Below, one piece after another: positions 47,346-61,535 of a DNA stretch of 64,000 bases. Positions within the stretch are counted from its first letter, which is position 1. Every line of letters starts with the position of its first letter. This stretch comes from Homalodisca vitripennis (taxonomy: Eukaryota; Arthropoda; Insecta; Hemiptera; Cicadellidae): NCBI RefSeq assembly GCF_021130785.1, contig NC_060213.1, forward strand, positions 117,320,501 through 117,384,500, read 5' to 3'. A program made the translations under genes and the position numbers. The notes below the pieces were generated by a model. The model saw only the letters and a list, made by a program, of their open reading frames with translations, did not search any database and was not told the DNA's origin.

Positions 47346-50300
47346 TTTATGTTCATAATCATTGACATGATCCGGATAATATCGTTGTATTCGTTGGTTT
47401 CAGACAAAATAATTGAATCAATGTCTTCTCCTTTATTAGTACATTTTCCTACTTCTCTAATTAATTTTAATTGCCTTAGCCAAATTTTTTTTATAAATTT
47501 TTGGCAAACAAGGATTAGTATACTAAAACCTTTTCTTAAGTCATAACTTTTCCGAATAAGTAATCACTAATTAAGTCCTGTAAAAATTAAATGCTTATCT
47601 ATTTGTATACATAAAAGGTAGTCTAATATGTACAATCCAAGTAATACCGCTTCTTATTCTACATCATTTTTAAGTTTAAATATTTATAACTATTTAATTA
47701 CAGCATGGTTAGAGGTAAATTTTGAATTTCCTTTGCTATTTCATGTAATATTTAAAATCCTTTATTGATAAAAGCTAACTCATTATTTTCGGTCAAATTG
47801 TACAATTATAAATTGTAAAAATTATAATTGTTTTGATAAAATAACAGTTTAGTATTTTTTTGATAAAATAACAAATAGAAGATAATATCTTCTACTCTCA
47901 AATACTAAGGCCTAATTGTATTTCTCTCCTGATTTAAGACAAAAAAAACAGGAACACATTTTGTGTTTATGCAAAATTTATAAAAACATTTGTCAACACC
48001 AAAGGTATTATTTTGTTTTATAATTTTACCAATATTATAATGCTTTTGCAAAACATTTTAAAAGCAATAATACGAGTAAATAATGCTGAATTGGATATCG
48101 GTTCATGAAAACATCCAATTTTAAAACATATTTAAATACATCCAGATATTTTTTTTACAACCTCTGCTACCTAAAACAAAAAATCTACCAGCAGTAAACT
48201 TGTGTACCTTTACAGGTACTACTAATACTGATACTCTAAGAATAAAAAAATAGATTTTGATAACTAAGATTTTAATTTATCCTGCCGGTAAAACTAATGT
48301 CATGTCAGTGTTAAATAATTACAAGATAAAATTAAATAGTCAGTGAATAATAATATTTACAATAAAACATTTATAGCTTAAGATCATAATACAATTTTTT
48401 CACAATATTCAATAATTTATGTATGTAAAAAAAAGAGCCTGTCTGCCGATTTTTATTGACGACGCTTTATATTAGTTATAAAATGTTATTGTTTGTATAT
48501 TGAATATACTCAACAGAGTCTCGTAAATTTAAATTAAGAATATAAATTATCATAAACATATAAGAGACAGTTAAGCACTAAACCGTTTGAGATATATAGT
48601 TTGTTTATCTTCCTAGGCAGTTAGTTTATCAAACAGACTCCAACATGTGGCGTTAGTAATTTAAATGGTTTTGTTTTAAACTATTAAACGCAAAATTTGT
48701 CACTGCCTGAAGTCTCTTCGGGTGAATGTCTTTCTCTCGACCTCTCACTGTAGTAAGTATCCTGAAAAGGAATACTTCGCAAACCAAACTTTTGGGAACT
48801 GAAAAACACTGAATGGTTCTCTGCATGACAATAAATCTCAATTTATCTATACAAATTACTACTTTCTCATGAATGAAAACAGTTTCTTATCTATTTTTAT
48901 TGCAATTTTCCTATAATTTTATAGTATAGCCTTGGACAAATTATGTTTAGCAAATGATGGTTTTTTTATTCTATGTTAAAACTTTGGATATATAAATTTA
49001 GTGAGGCATGGGGAACACTTTCCCATGCAAAAATGGAACAAGCATTTTGTGGTATTCCAACATTTATTTTTACAGAACCGTTTAATTTTACAAATAGTTT
49101 TGTACTGTTGGTTTTCTGTATATCTTCTGTTCAATCTCCTACGATAAATAACGGTTTGAGAGGATTTTGTGCCGACTAATAATGACGTGATTTAAATTGG
49201 TTTTTGTGGTTAAATTTTGACATTATTTCAAAAGGTTATAACAATATTTTATATTCATACTCGCTGATATAGCTGATAGCTTTCATCATATTGGACAATC
49301 ATTTGAACATTCATTCATACTAAATAAACTCACGTTTTAGATATAAATTACAAATTAAACAGGCCTTGGTATTATTCCTTGAGATACTTAAAAATATGTC
49401 TTTTTAACCTACGTAAAAATTGCAATCCGAGTTATTTAACAATACATAGTTGTCACGAACAAGAAGATAAACTTTTTGTAACTGACGTTTACAGTAACAT
49501 CAACTGACAGATGTCATCTTTCGTTGAAGCATCTCTCTTTTTTCAACATTATTGTCAAAATGTAGTCTTCTTAAAATTAGTATAATTGAATTGATCACAG
49601 TTCAATTATTTCCAATCAACAAAAATGAAAAATACTGTAAATATTGTGTTTAAATACATCTTAAAGAAAACGGCTTCTTGTAATAATGTCCATTTATAAC
49701 TTCAAAGTTTTTCACATTTCATCAATAATTATAGTATTTGGTTTAATAATATGTTTATATTATTACATTAAAATAATTAGGTCAATTTATGTTTACTTTT
49801 CCTTCTACTTTTTACAGTGATAATATTAAATTACCAATACTCTTAAGCATGCGTTAAAAATAGTGCACTTTATAATTCAATTTTCTTACTAAACTTTGGT
49901 CATCAGAAATATTTTTCAGACATCTGTAACCTCAGGAAAGGGCTACTTTTATTTATTTATAATATTGAAAAATTATTTGGACATAATTTATCAATGCAGT
50001 TATCAGTTTACGAATTACTTTTAAATTTTAACGGTCCCAGAGCACAAATTTACCCAATTGTTAATTCTTTTTTCTCTCAGACCAGTAGAATTAATACTCA
50101 TGTTTCTTTAAATATGTGCATTGAGTGCTTGAAATACAATGTTTCAAAACACGAGCAAATGTTATTTTGTTATTACAAAAAATAAAATGAATATTCAAAC
50201 CCTTACGTAGAAATTTGTAAAGTATTAGAAATCGGAGAAATTGTTTATTATTTGTTCCGTTGATAATGGGATTGTCTATAAAAATATTGCCAGTGGTATC

Positions 50301-53300
50301 CTGGTACTCATATTTCAATGTGTTGATTACTAATTGAAATGATACTGTAAGTAAATAGAATAAGAATAAAACCGAACACAAAATCATTCATATTTAATAC
50401 GGAATATTATTTTTCATAATACTTTGAAAAAAAGTCATTGAATTATGTCCAAATATTCTTTGAGTGTTTATAATCATATGCCTATACAGGATCAAATTAA
50501 ACTTATGGTAATTCAGAGTATTTGGTTACCCAAAATATTTCAATTGAGATAATTTGTTCGAATGCACAATTTTAGTAAGAATCTGAATAAAATATCACAG
50601 TCTGCTTGACTAACACAAAACCCTCCTAAAATTCTGTGGTTCTTTTTCTTTCTCCGTTTTCACTTCAGTATGTTTCAGCATTATAGAAGATGACCTCGTT
50701 GAATATTAGTGGTCGATGCCTATGTCAACTGCTAGATTTTTTTTTTAATGCCATAAAAATCAGAAAGACTTATTTTAGAGATCTGAAATCTTATCCCTCT
50801 ATTAATTGGAAGAATGACAAAAAATTACTACAATCTAAGTAAAAACTAATAATAAAACATGCACTTAATAACAATAATTGTTACTAAACAATAATGGTAC
50901 TAACAGTAACAACATGTCTAACTGCAATTAACAATCACTAGAAAACTGACTAATGAAGAGTATAAATTGGAAATTGTCAGGGCAGTTAGTTATTATTTGC
51001 TCATTCTAGTAGACTTTGACCCGTCTACTGCTCGCCCGGTCGTGATTGTGTGCTTGGTATACGATTACCTACTGTTCATGTGTCGTGTGTCCTTATTAAT
51101 TTTAATTTCATTTATTTTATGGTTATAAGTTCTAACGATGTAACTTATAAGTATTGTGTAACAAAATACTTCGTATTTTGATTTTCAATATTTAATAATT
51201 TTTGATTCATCGATATATAAAGTGTAACCATCTGCAAAATATTTGTATTATTTAGTACTATACTTAATTGTTCTTCACAAAGTGTAAGTGTACATCGCAT
51301 TCACAAAACAAGTCTCAGTAAACATCCTGTAAGGTTTAAAAAGAAATCTATCTAATAAATCTACTAGAATCGATAGCGTATTATTATGGGTATTCAAGAT
51401 AATGTATTTCTTTATTCATTATAAAAAGCCTGACACTGTATATTTAAACATAATATTAAAATTACTGTACTCAACTTATTTTAAACAATACTTCCTGTTT
51501 GTTTTTTTTAAATGTCTCCCAATAGTTGTAATTAAAGCTCATACCAAAGTCATTTCAACAATATTTTAAAAGTTCTGTTCATGCGATCCCGTCCTTGTAA
51601 AGGTATTTAAACAAATATTATTGCCTTTAATGCCTCTCTGAAATTGAAAGTAAAATTATACCGGTAGTTTTGACAGGTAGTTACATCAGTTGGAGGTAAA
51701 AACCGGATAAAACCGGATTGGATAAAGGTGTTTTGTTCGGCTGCCTCTGCGTCAAATGTAACGTCACTGATAGTAAATATATAACGCGTGAACGGTTCGA
51801 TATCCGTAGAGAGACTCAGTCATGTTTCAGCGAAGTGGATTTTTTGGCGGAAATATACTGAAAATTTCCATACATATTTTTATTCATTACTATTAATTTT
51901 AATCTTTTTGCGTAGTGAAACGACTTTCATTGACTATTATAAAAGCGTTAAAACGTATATAATTCTTTCAAGATTGTAACGTTTCTTTAATAACAAATAA
52001 TTATAGTCCTTCAAACAATGGAGTTTGCAAATATTGTGTTTTTATTTAAGACAACCAATAGTTTCGTTTTTCATTTAGAGGTTGTGTAAAAAAGCTTAAT
52101 ATATTGTAAACTATCATGTTTAACATGATTAACTCACATGTGGGCTTTTAGGATCATCGAAAAAGGTTAAAATATGACTTACAGTCTTGATATTCCTTCT
52201 TATAAAGTTAAAAAAATTAATTATGACGCTTAGATCACGGCTGGACAAATTTATTTACCCTAAGTCAATAAGGATTTTTCTCCTTCAATGAATCTTATTT
52301 AGAAGTTTTCAATAAAGTATTGTGTTTAAGATAATCTCTATTTTACATAATCATAATGCACCAGACATAGTAAGTGTAGAGGATACAATGTTATAAATCA
52401 AAATGAATCAGTAAATTTGTTTCTAATCCCCAATTTCCAGAATGTCTTGACGAATTAACCTTATAAATATTTTTTCTAAGTCTGAACCAGTTTCTTACGA
52501 AAACATAGGAACATTTTGGCAAAACATTTTGTTTAATTTAAAATTATAATGCTAATATTTACAAATTCTACTGGCACGATACAGCTGTTGACTCTTCCAG
52601 CTGAGGTATTCAAAAGCGATTGAAACCATTCTTTAATTTAACATTTGCGATAATATTAACGCACTTATTGAGAAATTTAAAAATAATTAATAAATGCAGC
52701 CTTGATTGAAACAATGAAATATCTCTAATAAAGAATAATAACAAATTTAAATGTTATCTGTCAAAAGTTTATCAGAATATTTTTTTTAGTTTTGCTGCTT
52801 TGATCTGTACGCGCTGCATCTAGCCATTCCAGTCTCATAAAACCGCTGCACTGTATACTGGAAAAGTAATACAACTCTAACTTTCCACTCTTTCATCTGA
52901 AATATAAGACAGACTTCCTTTATAGTCATCGACCTCAAAATAATAATGCATTCTGTTGTAAAGTACATACATTTGATATATTATATTGTTTAAAAAATAA
53001 ATATATTAACCAATATTTAAAAATCACTTAAAACCAGTTATAGTAAAAATATTGATACTATACTGTAGGCTGTATATTCATTCGCAGGATGCATTCCGGT
53101 TTAAGTAGAAAACAAGAATAAAATAAAATGTTTATTTATAAAGACTGCTTACCCATTTAAGTTATATTTATATCCAATACCTAAATCTAAGCAACCTAAA
53201 GTGAAATACATCTAAAGTAAAAAATAACTATTCACTACCTATAATTGTTTTAATTGCCATTATTTTCACAGTAGATGCGTTATAAATTCCAATAAAATGG

Positions 53301-55822
53301 CGGAATATAAATGTTATCTCAGGAATAAAACTTTAATCCCTGACCATATTTCATAAGTTTCAAATCATTTTGAACATAAACTTAATAAACCTTGGTTTCC
53401 TTTAGTGGGAGTTTTAGGTCGATTTTGGAGTAGATAATATTGGCTATTAGGGGGGAGGGGCAACCATCATGATGGAGTATATAGAGTACTCACTATCTAA
53501 TCCATACCACCTAGACATGTAGAAGCTCTAGACCGTAATGGACAAAGTGGTATGGATAGGGATCCCTCTCCTTAAGCTTGCTAGAGCCTTTCCACTAACC
53601 AAGCTACATCCACCTACCATATCCTATGTAATAAACTATTTTAAATAATCAGGTACCATCCCTTAAGAGGTTATTATTACAGACACTGTGGTATACAATA
53701 GGTATGAAATGAGATTCGAGTTGTTCCTTGGCTTACAGGCAAAAAAATACTACATTTAATCTAAAATTAGTTAGTTAAACAATTTTTGTTTATTCAAAAT
53801 GTTAGGAAAGCACCAAGTGATAGTATCTATCAATCATAAACATGTCTCGTGGTTATTTACATCCATGTTATATCCTGTATAAATCATGAAATGTATAATT
53901 AGGTAAAGGTATGTGTAAAGATTTTGTGTGTGCAAGATAGACTCAGATATAACTATAGAAGTTAGTGTACAAAAAATACAAGATTTTTACACCGTAACGT
54001 AAGTGGTGGGGTAAACTCTTTTCACTTCCATTGTCCAATTTCAAGAGGACCTTCTTTTGTAAGGACTCATTCAATTTTAAACGAGTTTACTTCTCTACGC
54101 TAAAAGATTCTCAAAAAGACTCAATTCACTTTCTTGACCCACTTTCACATGAGTTTTAATAAGAAGCATTAAAGCTTTGAGTAACATTAACTTTTTCTCA
54201 GACTTTCAAATACGTTCGCTCAATTGAAGATAATTCATGTTTTCCTCGAAAAACTAAAATTATAGACCTTCAACCTTCAGATTTTATTCTATCAGGTTTG
54301 AGGGCTACTTCCAGTATATAAGTTATGACCTAATAATGCAGGATGATTTTAAAAATGTACGTACGGTTATAATGCAGCAGATTGGTAATTATAAAAATAA
54401 CTAACAAATAAGTATCATCAAAATTAAACATAAAAACAGCAAAATTAATTTAATCCATAACAGCCTAGTGCAGATATATGGACTCAGTAAGGTAGATATC
54501 ATATTTAACCAGGTAAGTGCTGTTAATTTAATATCGTGGCTAGTAAGGGTTAAAATAGGTAGTATTTTATTTCCTTAAGATCATAAAGCATGAATTGTCT
54601 ATTAAATTGTACTTCTTTTTATCCACAAGTGAATTAGATTTAATATACAAGTATGAATATGTGAAACCAGTTTTTTTTAATTTTCATTTCGTTATTATAT
54701 TGAGAATATCTGTCTTTTAAACATGTGTGTTTTAGTAAACAACGATATTTAACTAAATAAATTACTCTCGGAAGATTACATTACAACTTTAACTTTAACT
54801 TGGAGGTGCTCCAAGTCTACATAATGCGTACCCTGTAGTGGAAGAGCTTTTTATTTGTACCCAATATGAATATGAAATAATATTTTTATATATCCTTAAT
54901 CACTTTAAAAAAAGAGAACAGCTATGTTATTGAGAATTTTGCTTCGTTGAAAATATTTCATCCCTTGTTTAGTTACTTGTACATTTTACATAAAGTAATC
55001 GTTACCTGAGAGAAAATTTACTGACCGTGTAAAGCCACGCAAACTTACTGGAAAGGGAGTTCAAGAAGAACTGAAAGCTTAGCGTGAAGTTGTGAATCTT
55101 CGCTCAGTGTGAACTTGTAAACTGTCGAGTGCTCAAATTAATTGGGTGACTTTGAAAGTTTATTTGGAGTATTTATCACTAATCACTGACATTTAAAAAC
55201 GTGAAATGCGATATAATCGTAATCGGCTACTGTCATCATAGCAAGTTAAATTATATTTCGGTATTGAAAGAAAACCGTAAAATATATTATTGATTGAGTG
55301 GTATTGAAACCTATAAATCGAGATGGTGAAAAGTGTCATTTCTTAATGTATGTTAGTCAGTCCAGACGATATTACGAAAATGAACTGAGTTATGGAATTG
55401 AAATTTAGCATGTCTTCATTTATATTTGAACAGGTTTGGTAACACTGAGTTCAATGATGGAGCATTTTACTCCATCGGTTTTTGCTGCCCAATAGTAAAT
55501 ATGTTTACCTTTACTCTTGCGATTTAGTAGCATCCATAGCTTAGTACAAAGTTGAAACATAACTTAATGGAAAAGGGTGAATTTATCATGTGTCAAGAAA
55601 TATCGATAGTATTTTTTTCAGTACACTTTAAGTATCGCATGGAATTTAGTTTTTACATAGAAAGGAATGAGTTATGTAATGGTTTATATCGAACCATGGA
55701 ATTCGGTTGAGTGTAACTGGATCCCTCAGTAAGTTGACGCAATCTATATTTCATCTGCCATGTAGATGTATAAATTTATTTTATCTAAGGTTTTTATCTG
55801 TATAAAATATCTCTTGAGAAAC
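47346..55822. other. 8.5-kb AT-rich non-coding stretch
   Basis: No supportable gene; frames reach at most 98 residues and show no domain. Small structures: a segment with TGACAGATGTCA (49505-49516), an 11-base inverted repeat at 53500-53557 in a GC-richer patch, and ACTTGGAG/CTCCAAGT at 54798-54816. Members of the GATGGTGCAT repeat family lie near 55,450 and 55,690. Confidence 0.45.
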
Positions 55823-56893
55823 TATTTGGGAATGGTTATTGACAATAGGCTAAAATGGCATCAGCATGTGAATAAGTTGAGTGGGAAGCTGAGATCGATT
55901 AATTACTCGTTATATCACATGAGGAGCTATTTTGAAAGTAAATATTTAATAAGATTGTATTGCTCTTGGTTTGAGAGTACTCTGCGATACGGCATTATTC
56001 ATTACGGCGGAACCTACCCAACAATACTAAAAAGTGTAATTGGTTGCCAACGAAAAGCACTCAGAATTATTTTTAACGTCAATAACAGGAGAGATAGAAT
56101 TAGTTACCTTTTTAAAGAAAACAAAATTCTAACTTTTGATCACATTTATAAACAAAGCTGCTTAATTAATGTACGTTCACAAACATTTTAATGAATTTCC
56201 CCTTAAAGTTTCTGGCAGGGAAACTAGAGCATCACAATTTATACAGATCCATATTCCAAATTTTATTAAAGAAGCCAGCAGACACCAATTTTGTTACATT
56301 GGACCAAAAATATTTAACGAAACTGTAAAATGCCTTGGGAATGAAATTATTTTTGACAAAAAACCAAAATTTAAAATGAAAGTGTTGAATTATATTTCAG
56401 ACTAGATCTTAGCTTTTTAATACGATGGTGTGTATGGTGAGGCCAGTTATATGGAGCACATATAAATACCGATGGGTTTTTTTACTAAATGGTGTCACTG
56501 CACGTTTCTAAAGAGTTTTTAAAATATATTTTGTTGTTATTTCTTTGTAGTTGCTTGTTGTTTCGTTGTTGATATTTATATTGTTATAGTTTTATTTATT
56601 TATTTATTTATACATTGTCATATAGTTGTAATGTCCATATTTAATAGTATTGTAAGTAAATCTAAACTAATCATTCTGAAAATTAATTGATACTGCCTAG
56701 CTTTAAGTATATTATTATTATTATAATTATTAAGTTATGCCAACTTACTTCCCGCACGCACCTAAAATGTGCATGGGAGTGTTAAAAAATACTACATGTA
56801 AAAGTTGTCTGAATCCACTGCACGAATTTATATGTTTTCCATGTATTCAACGATTTTCTGAATAAAGATGTTTGAACTTGAACTTGAACTTGA
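55823..56893 (+). mobile_element. 5'-truncated non-LTR retrotransposon, RT C-terminus and tail
   Basis: Begins within the reverse transcriptase thumb (YLGMVIDNRLKWHQHV), continues through a LRYGIIHYGG block and a QRKALRIIF segment. It shifts frame near 56,165 and ends after KMKVLNYISD at 56405. A 3' UTR of about 460 bases ends with AATAAAG and a TTGAAC repeat tail (about 56,870-56,893). The region aligns in order with the end of ORF2 of the element at 492-5112, but sequence and tail differ, so it is a different lineage of the same group. No RT catalytic box remains; the copy is dead. Confidence 0.8.
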
Positions 56894-57806
56894 GAATTAC
56901 GCTCCTGAGCTATATTAAAAAAATGTTGAATGTAAACCGAGTGATCTATTATTTGGTACTTGGAGTGCCGTACTTATACATTGTCCGTAGTTAGGGGAAC
57001 ATCAATAAATAACATGCACTCACCTTAGCTTGTATCCCCTTTATCATGAGCCGTTGGAGAATACTTGTATCTTTTCATACCAAAATACCAGCATAAAAAA
57101 ACTATGGATATTTTGAAGCCTATACCATAAAATGGTCTAAAAATAATTTACAGCTATTTCCAATACCAAATCTTTCACTTAGGAGTTGTATAGCTTTTCA
57201 CTAATACAGTTTGACTGATTTTCTCAAGCTATGAACAAAAAAGTATGTCTAACAGGTGACGCGTAACACACATCACTCATGGTGCATGCAAAATTTAAAT
57301 TACTAGCGCAGTTCGTTGTCAAAATCTCTAGGAAATAGACAGAAAACTACACAGACTGAAATACAAATTTTCCAATCCCTGATTCGCTAACATTCAGCCG
57401 AGAAAGGTTTTCTACTAAGAGCGACTTTCATCTATTAATGTTAATGTTAATGATACAAACCACGCCTTTTCATGAATAAATTACTGTAGATTATTAATTA
57501 TAGAGACCTTAATACCATTTTATCTAATTAATAAAACATTCCATAGTTTTTAACCACCAATAAATATAGTAAATATCTTATTTTATGTGTAACAGCTTTA
57601 TAATATTCACCATTGTTTTAAACAATAGTAATGAAATTGATGTATAATCAAGTAGAATATTGGCACAAAATATATACCGTTAGAGGTCTCCAGGCACTAA
57701 AAATTATATTCATTACTCTAGGTTGAAACATTATATGCTTAGATAATGTTAATTTATTTGAACAAGAGTTTATTATAATGATTAGATTTCATTGTACATT
57801 TTAGAT
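56894..57806. other. Non-coding stretch
   Basis: No gene, RNA gene or clear repeat recognised. Confidence 0.45.
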
Positions 57807-57980
57807 ATGTACATTTCATTTCTATAAAACCTTTATAGGATTTTACATACCATAACTGTGTATTAATTATATTAGTTAACTTAATGCTTCCAATTACACC
57901 CAGTATTTAAAGAATAAAAAATATAAAAAATACTTTATATATACCTTTCTATAAAGGTTTTATAGAAATGAAATGTACAT
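57807..57980. repeat. 32-bp perfect inverted repeat, possible MITE
   Basis: The 32 bases at 57807-57838 are exactly the reverse complement of those at 57949-57980, with a 110-base AT-rich spacer. Total 174 bases, no coding capacity. Size and structure suit a miniature inverted-repeat element, but no target duplication is certain. Confidence 0.85.
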
Positions 57981-58924
57981 TACTACATTCAACATAAAGA
58001 AATACAAATAAGGTTATACAGCGAATGTAAGCGACCAGTAGACGATATATCACAGCATAAAGATACGTCAGGGAGATTGGCTCTTGTATCTTAAGATCCA
58101 GAGTGGATCTTCATCTAGATACGAATTACGCAAGACAATTTGCTTTCAAACTTGCAACAAAATTTTATGATCACGAAAAAATCCCCATTCTAAGATTATT
58201 TTTGTATTTTTGTAAGTAAATATTTTTGTGATGACTACAGCTTCGGCTTAGTTTCCGTCATAGCTTTAAAAAGTGTTCTTTCTTCTCGAATTGCATTTTT
58301 ATATTACCACACCTCCAATTAACTAAGATTACCAATAAATATTTAATTTAAGGACAATTAAATTGTTAACCTTTGTCTTGTTTTCTTTTGTATAAAACAC
58401 CTATAAAGTTGTTCGATTACTAAGACTCAACCAGTTTTTGCTTATTCCAATGCATTAGCCTAAAGCTATTGGAAGTCGAATTTTTCTTACGGAAAAATGT
58501 CTAGTCTTTGAAGAGGAATGGTTATCAGACGGTGACTTAACATTTATCAAAATGTTTGATTATTGTTTTTTTTTTAGTGTCTAGCTAAGAAAAATGTGCT
58601 TAGCTAAGAACAGGAAACCTTTGTTTATTATTTCTAACGCTTTTAGTTCCTTTCCATTTGACCTTCACTGAAAATAATGCGACTAACATTCTATTTGTTT
58701 TTAGTATTTTTTTAATTCTTCTATATATTGTAAAAACATTTGTTTGTTTGCTTATACAATACAAATTGGCTACCGTCTCCCGGACCAAAAGGTTATAAAC
58801 TACCCATTTGAAGAGCGTATCTTTAAGTAAAATATCTAGTAATTTATTTTACCACTACATCGTTTTTTATTAAATTCGAAACTAAATTTTAAGAATTAGT
58901 ACAAACTTTTTTTAGGGCTTCATA
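57981..58924. other. Non-coding stretch
   Basis: No supported gene; a 62-residue leftward frame at 58600-58788 is unrecognised. Confidence 0.4.
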
Positions 58925-59085
58925 CGATAAAGCATCTATAGGAAACTGCATTGCCTAACCTATTTCAGGAATGCCCGGGGATAAATGTATTATAGAACCG
59001 ATTCATGCATAAGTTTTTCGACCCCTTATATTGGCTTTTACTGCCAATCCTTCCATCCTTGCAAAAAACGTAACATTGTTTGTTT
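58925..59085 (+). repeat. Dispersed repeat family R4, copy 3
   Basis: Shares TTTCAGGAATGCC, GATTCATGCATAA and a CCNTTATATTGGCTTTTACTG segment with copy 4 at 62660. More diverged in its second half. Confidence 0.55.
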
Positions 59086-61170
59086 ATTATGTGCTTCTTG
59101 TTTGCTTATTTTTACAAACATTTTACAAAATGTTGGTAACGTTGTGAAATAATGTGGCGCCAGTTAAGTTCCTTATCACGGCTAATTGAATGCCTATCTG
59201 ATTTTTTTATCATGGACAGTTGTGTTATAAAAAAAGTCCATGATAAAGGAGTATGGGGTCCATGATAGGTAAAGGGACTACCAAAAGTTCATTCTCTATG
59301 CCTGTAGACTATGCAGAACTGAGCTGTAGACTTATGACTTGGAATGGAGCTTCGTTTCTAAATGAAAAACATTAAATTCCATAATGGATCGACGATGGAA
59401 AAGACCAAATTATAGAAAAAATAAATATCTAAGGAGAATTGAAGGCAATGATATCTTAAAATTTAACTTAGTTGCACTTGTAGCTTTCCCGTGTGTGATT
59501 GAATTGAGATATAAATCTGCAATTTTGCAAGCAACTTCAGTGATTCCTGTTTCGCCGTATTAGTGGTGGACTCCTGTACTTAAAATATTGAGAAAATATC
59601 TAATAATATTTAGGTTATGAATATTTTATTAATAATTTTGCAATTATTGATTGAAATAGTTTTCAATATATTTTCAAATCTGAAATGAAGCTGCTTCATT
59701 TTTTACATAAAAGTTTATGAAACAGTTTACATCAGATTAATATCAATATTTCAAAGAATGATTATAATAAGTACTTAGTAATTATTTCGAAAGTATAATT
59801 TAGTTTAGATTTTTTTATATCACACTATTACATTGTTTTAAGTAAGTAAGTATTCGACACATAGTAGCAGTTAATTTTCGGGCAAATGTTCGGCAGAGCG
59901 TTGGCCCAATTAACTAAGCCCATTAGTGCCTGGGTTGCCTGTAGTAATTCGACCGGGAAGGTGTTAAAATCGGTGGATGGATTAATTAAACTTTTCACAG
60001 GTGTCTTTTTCCTCAGGTTTAGCAGAGGTATCAGAAATAGTTATACATACAGCCGTTTATATTGCCAAACAAATTATGAAACATAAAACACCAATAAGTA
60101 ATATAAAATCCAAACAAAAATAATTTTGTTGACAGTTATATAATTGTTAGACTATCATTTTCCAACAAATTTCAATTGCCTGAGAGGAAAAATACATTAA
60201 AACTACTCTAAAATAACTGCCTATCTATAATATAATGATTTTGAACGTCATATCGATTGAAACATTTCTTAATTACAACGTGTTTCAATAAGTTAAAACT
60301 GTTGATGGAATTATAGACTTGGTTTGCATCAAATTTTGAGAAAGGCCACGAATATTAAGATATTTTTAACTTTTTAGTGGCAGGGAAAGTAATGACACTC
60401 TCGTGCCCGATGCACCTATTGGTACGTAAGTAAAACTTAATTTATTCAGAAAAAACATAAAATTAAAATAAAAATAAAAACTTACAAGAAACATCATAGT
60501 ATTAATCTACTATGGAATATTTATTTACAGGATTTATAGGATGCACGTCTAAAAGATAAAATAGCATTTAAAACAGTTACGTGTTAAGGTATGATAGCAC
60601 CAATGTCATTTCGATGGTTAAATTGTGATTAACATGTGTATTAAAATATATATTTTGTTATTTGCCGGTATACCATTAACTAACTAGTATTAAGTGCATT
60701 CTCCAATATAATGTTTAAAAATTAGTATTTTATAATGTCTTTTTTTAGATTAAGAATTACATGTAAAACAATAAACTAAAAATGTGTAGTGAAATAATGA
60801 CAAAAAAACAAACAATGTATAAATTTTTAATTTGAATTTGTATAAGTTTAATTTCTGATATTGCCACATATAATATAGTTTATTGTAATACAATATTTAG
60901 TTATCAGTAATCTTTCACTACAGGGATCTTTTCTTATATGCAATATTCCATATGAGTTTCCCTTGTTGCCGCAATGAAGAAAATATATTCATCCTTAGTC
61001 TGAGAACCCCAGTTCAGCAAAAAGTACCTTCTTCCGGTTCTTGTAATCTTCGAGGCAGGTTTTTAAAGTAATTACCGTTTTTAAATTACGCCACCGTAGC
61101 GCTGCAGTTACCATTTAGCGCATGCGCGTAGTGTAGCTACATGAGTTGGGAAGCCACCGACGCCATTACG
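59086..61170. other. Non-coding stretch
   Basis: No gene supported. A 66-residue frame at 59886-60086 lies in a slightly GC-richer patch but has no recognised domain. GCGCATGCGC at 61118-61127 matches the NRF-1 type palindrome and lies just before the mariner relic. Confidence 0.4.
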
Positions 61171-61174
61171 ACGC

Positions 61175-61535
61175 CGTTTGATCGAGTTTTCGTTTGTTTA
61201 CGTGATTTTAAAATTCCGCCGACTATCGAGAATCCCGCCGACTGTGAAATGCGTACTGTGATTCGTTTTCTCTGTGCTAAAGGCTTAAAAGCAATTTAAA
61301 ATCATCGTAAAATCAGTGAAGTTTATGGTGAAAACATTATGAGTGAAGGAATGATGCGGAAATGGGTTAGGGCCTTAAAGATGGCCGCACACACGTTCAT
61401 GATGAGGAACGAAGTGCGCGACCTTCATTCATTACCGATGATTTCATTCAAAAAGTGGACTGTAAAGTGCACGAGAACAGACGTTTCACAATTGCGTCCT
61501 TAGCTGAAACATTTCCAGCAGATTTTATATTTACC
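61175..61535 (+). pseudogene. Mariner-type transposase N-terminal relic
   Basis: Translated pieces include CEMRTVIRFLCAKG, then after a TAA stop (61297-61299) HRKISEVYGENIMSEGMM and RKWVRALK. After a frameshift near 61,380 come DGRTHVHDEERSARPS and VHENRRFTIASLAETFP. This is the helix-turn-helix DNA-binding region (HTH_48-like) of insect mariner transposases. The DDD/E catalytic domain is absent: similarity ends near 61,530. Local base composition is less AT-rich than the surroundings, consistent with a coding insert. Terminal inverted repeats were not identified. Confidence 0.8.

Noticed and set aside
59886..60086. 66-residue frame in a GC-richer patch
   Set aside because: No recognisable domain; no exon signal strong enough to support a call.
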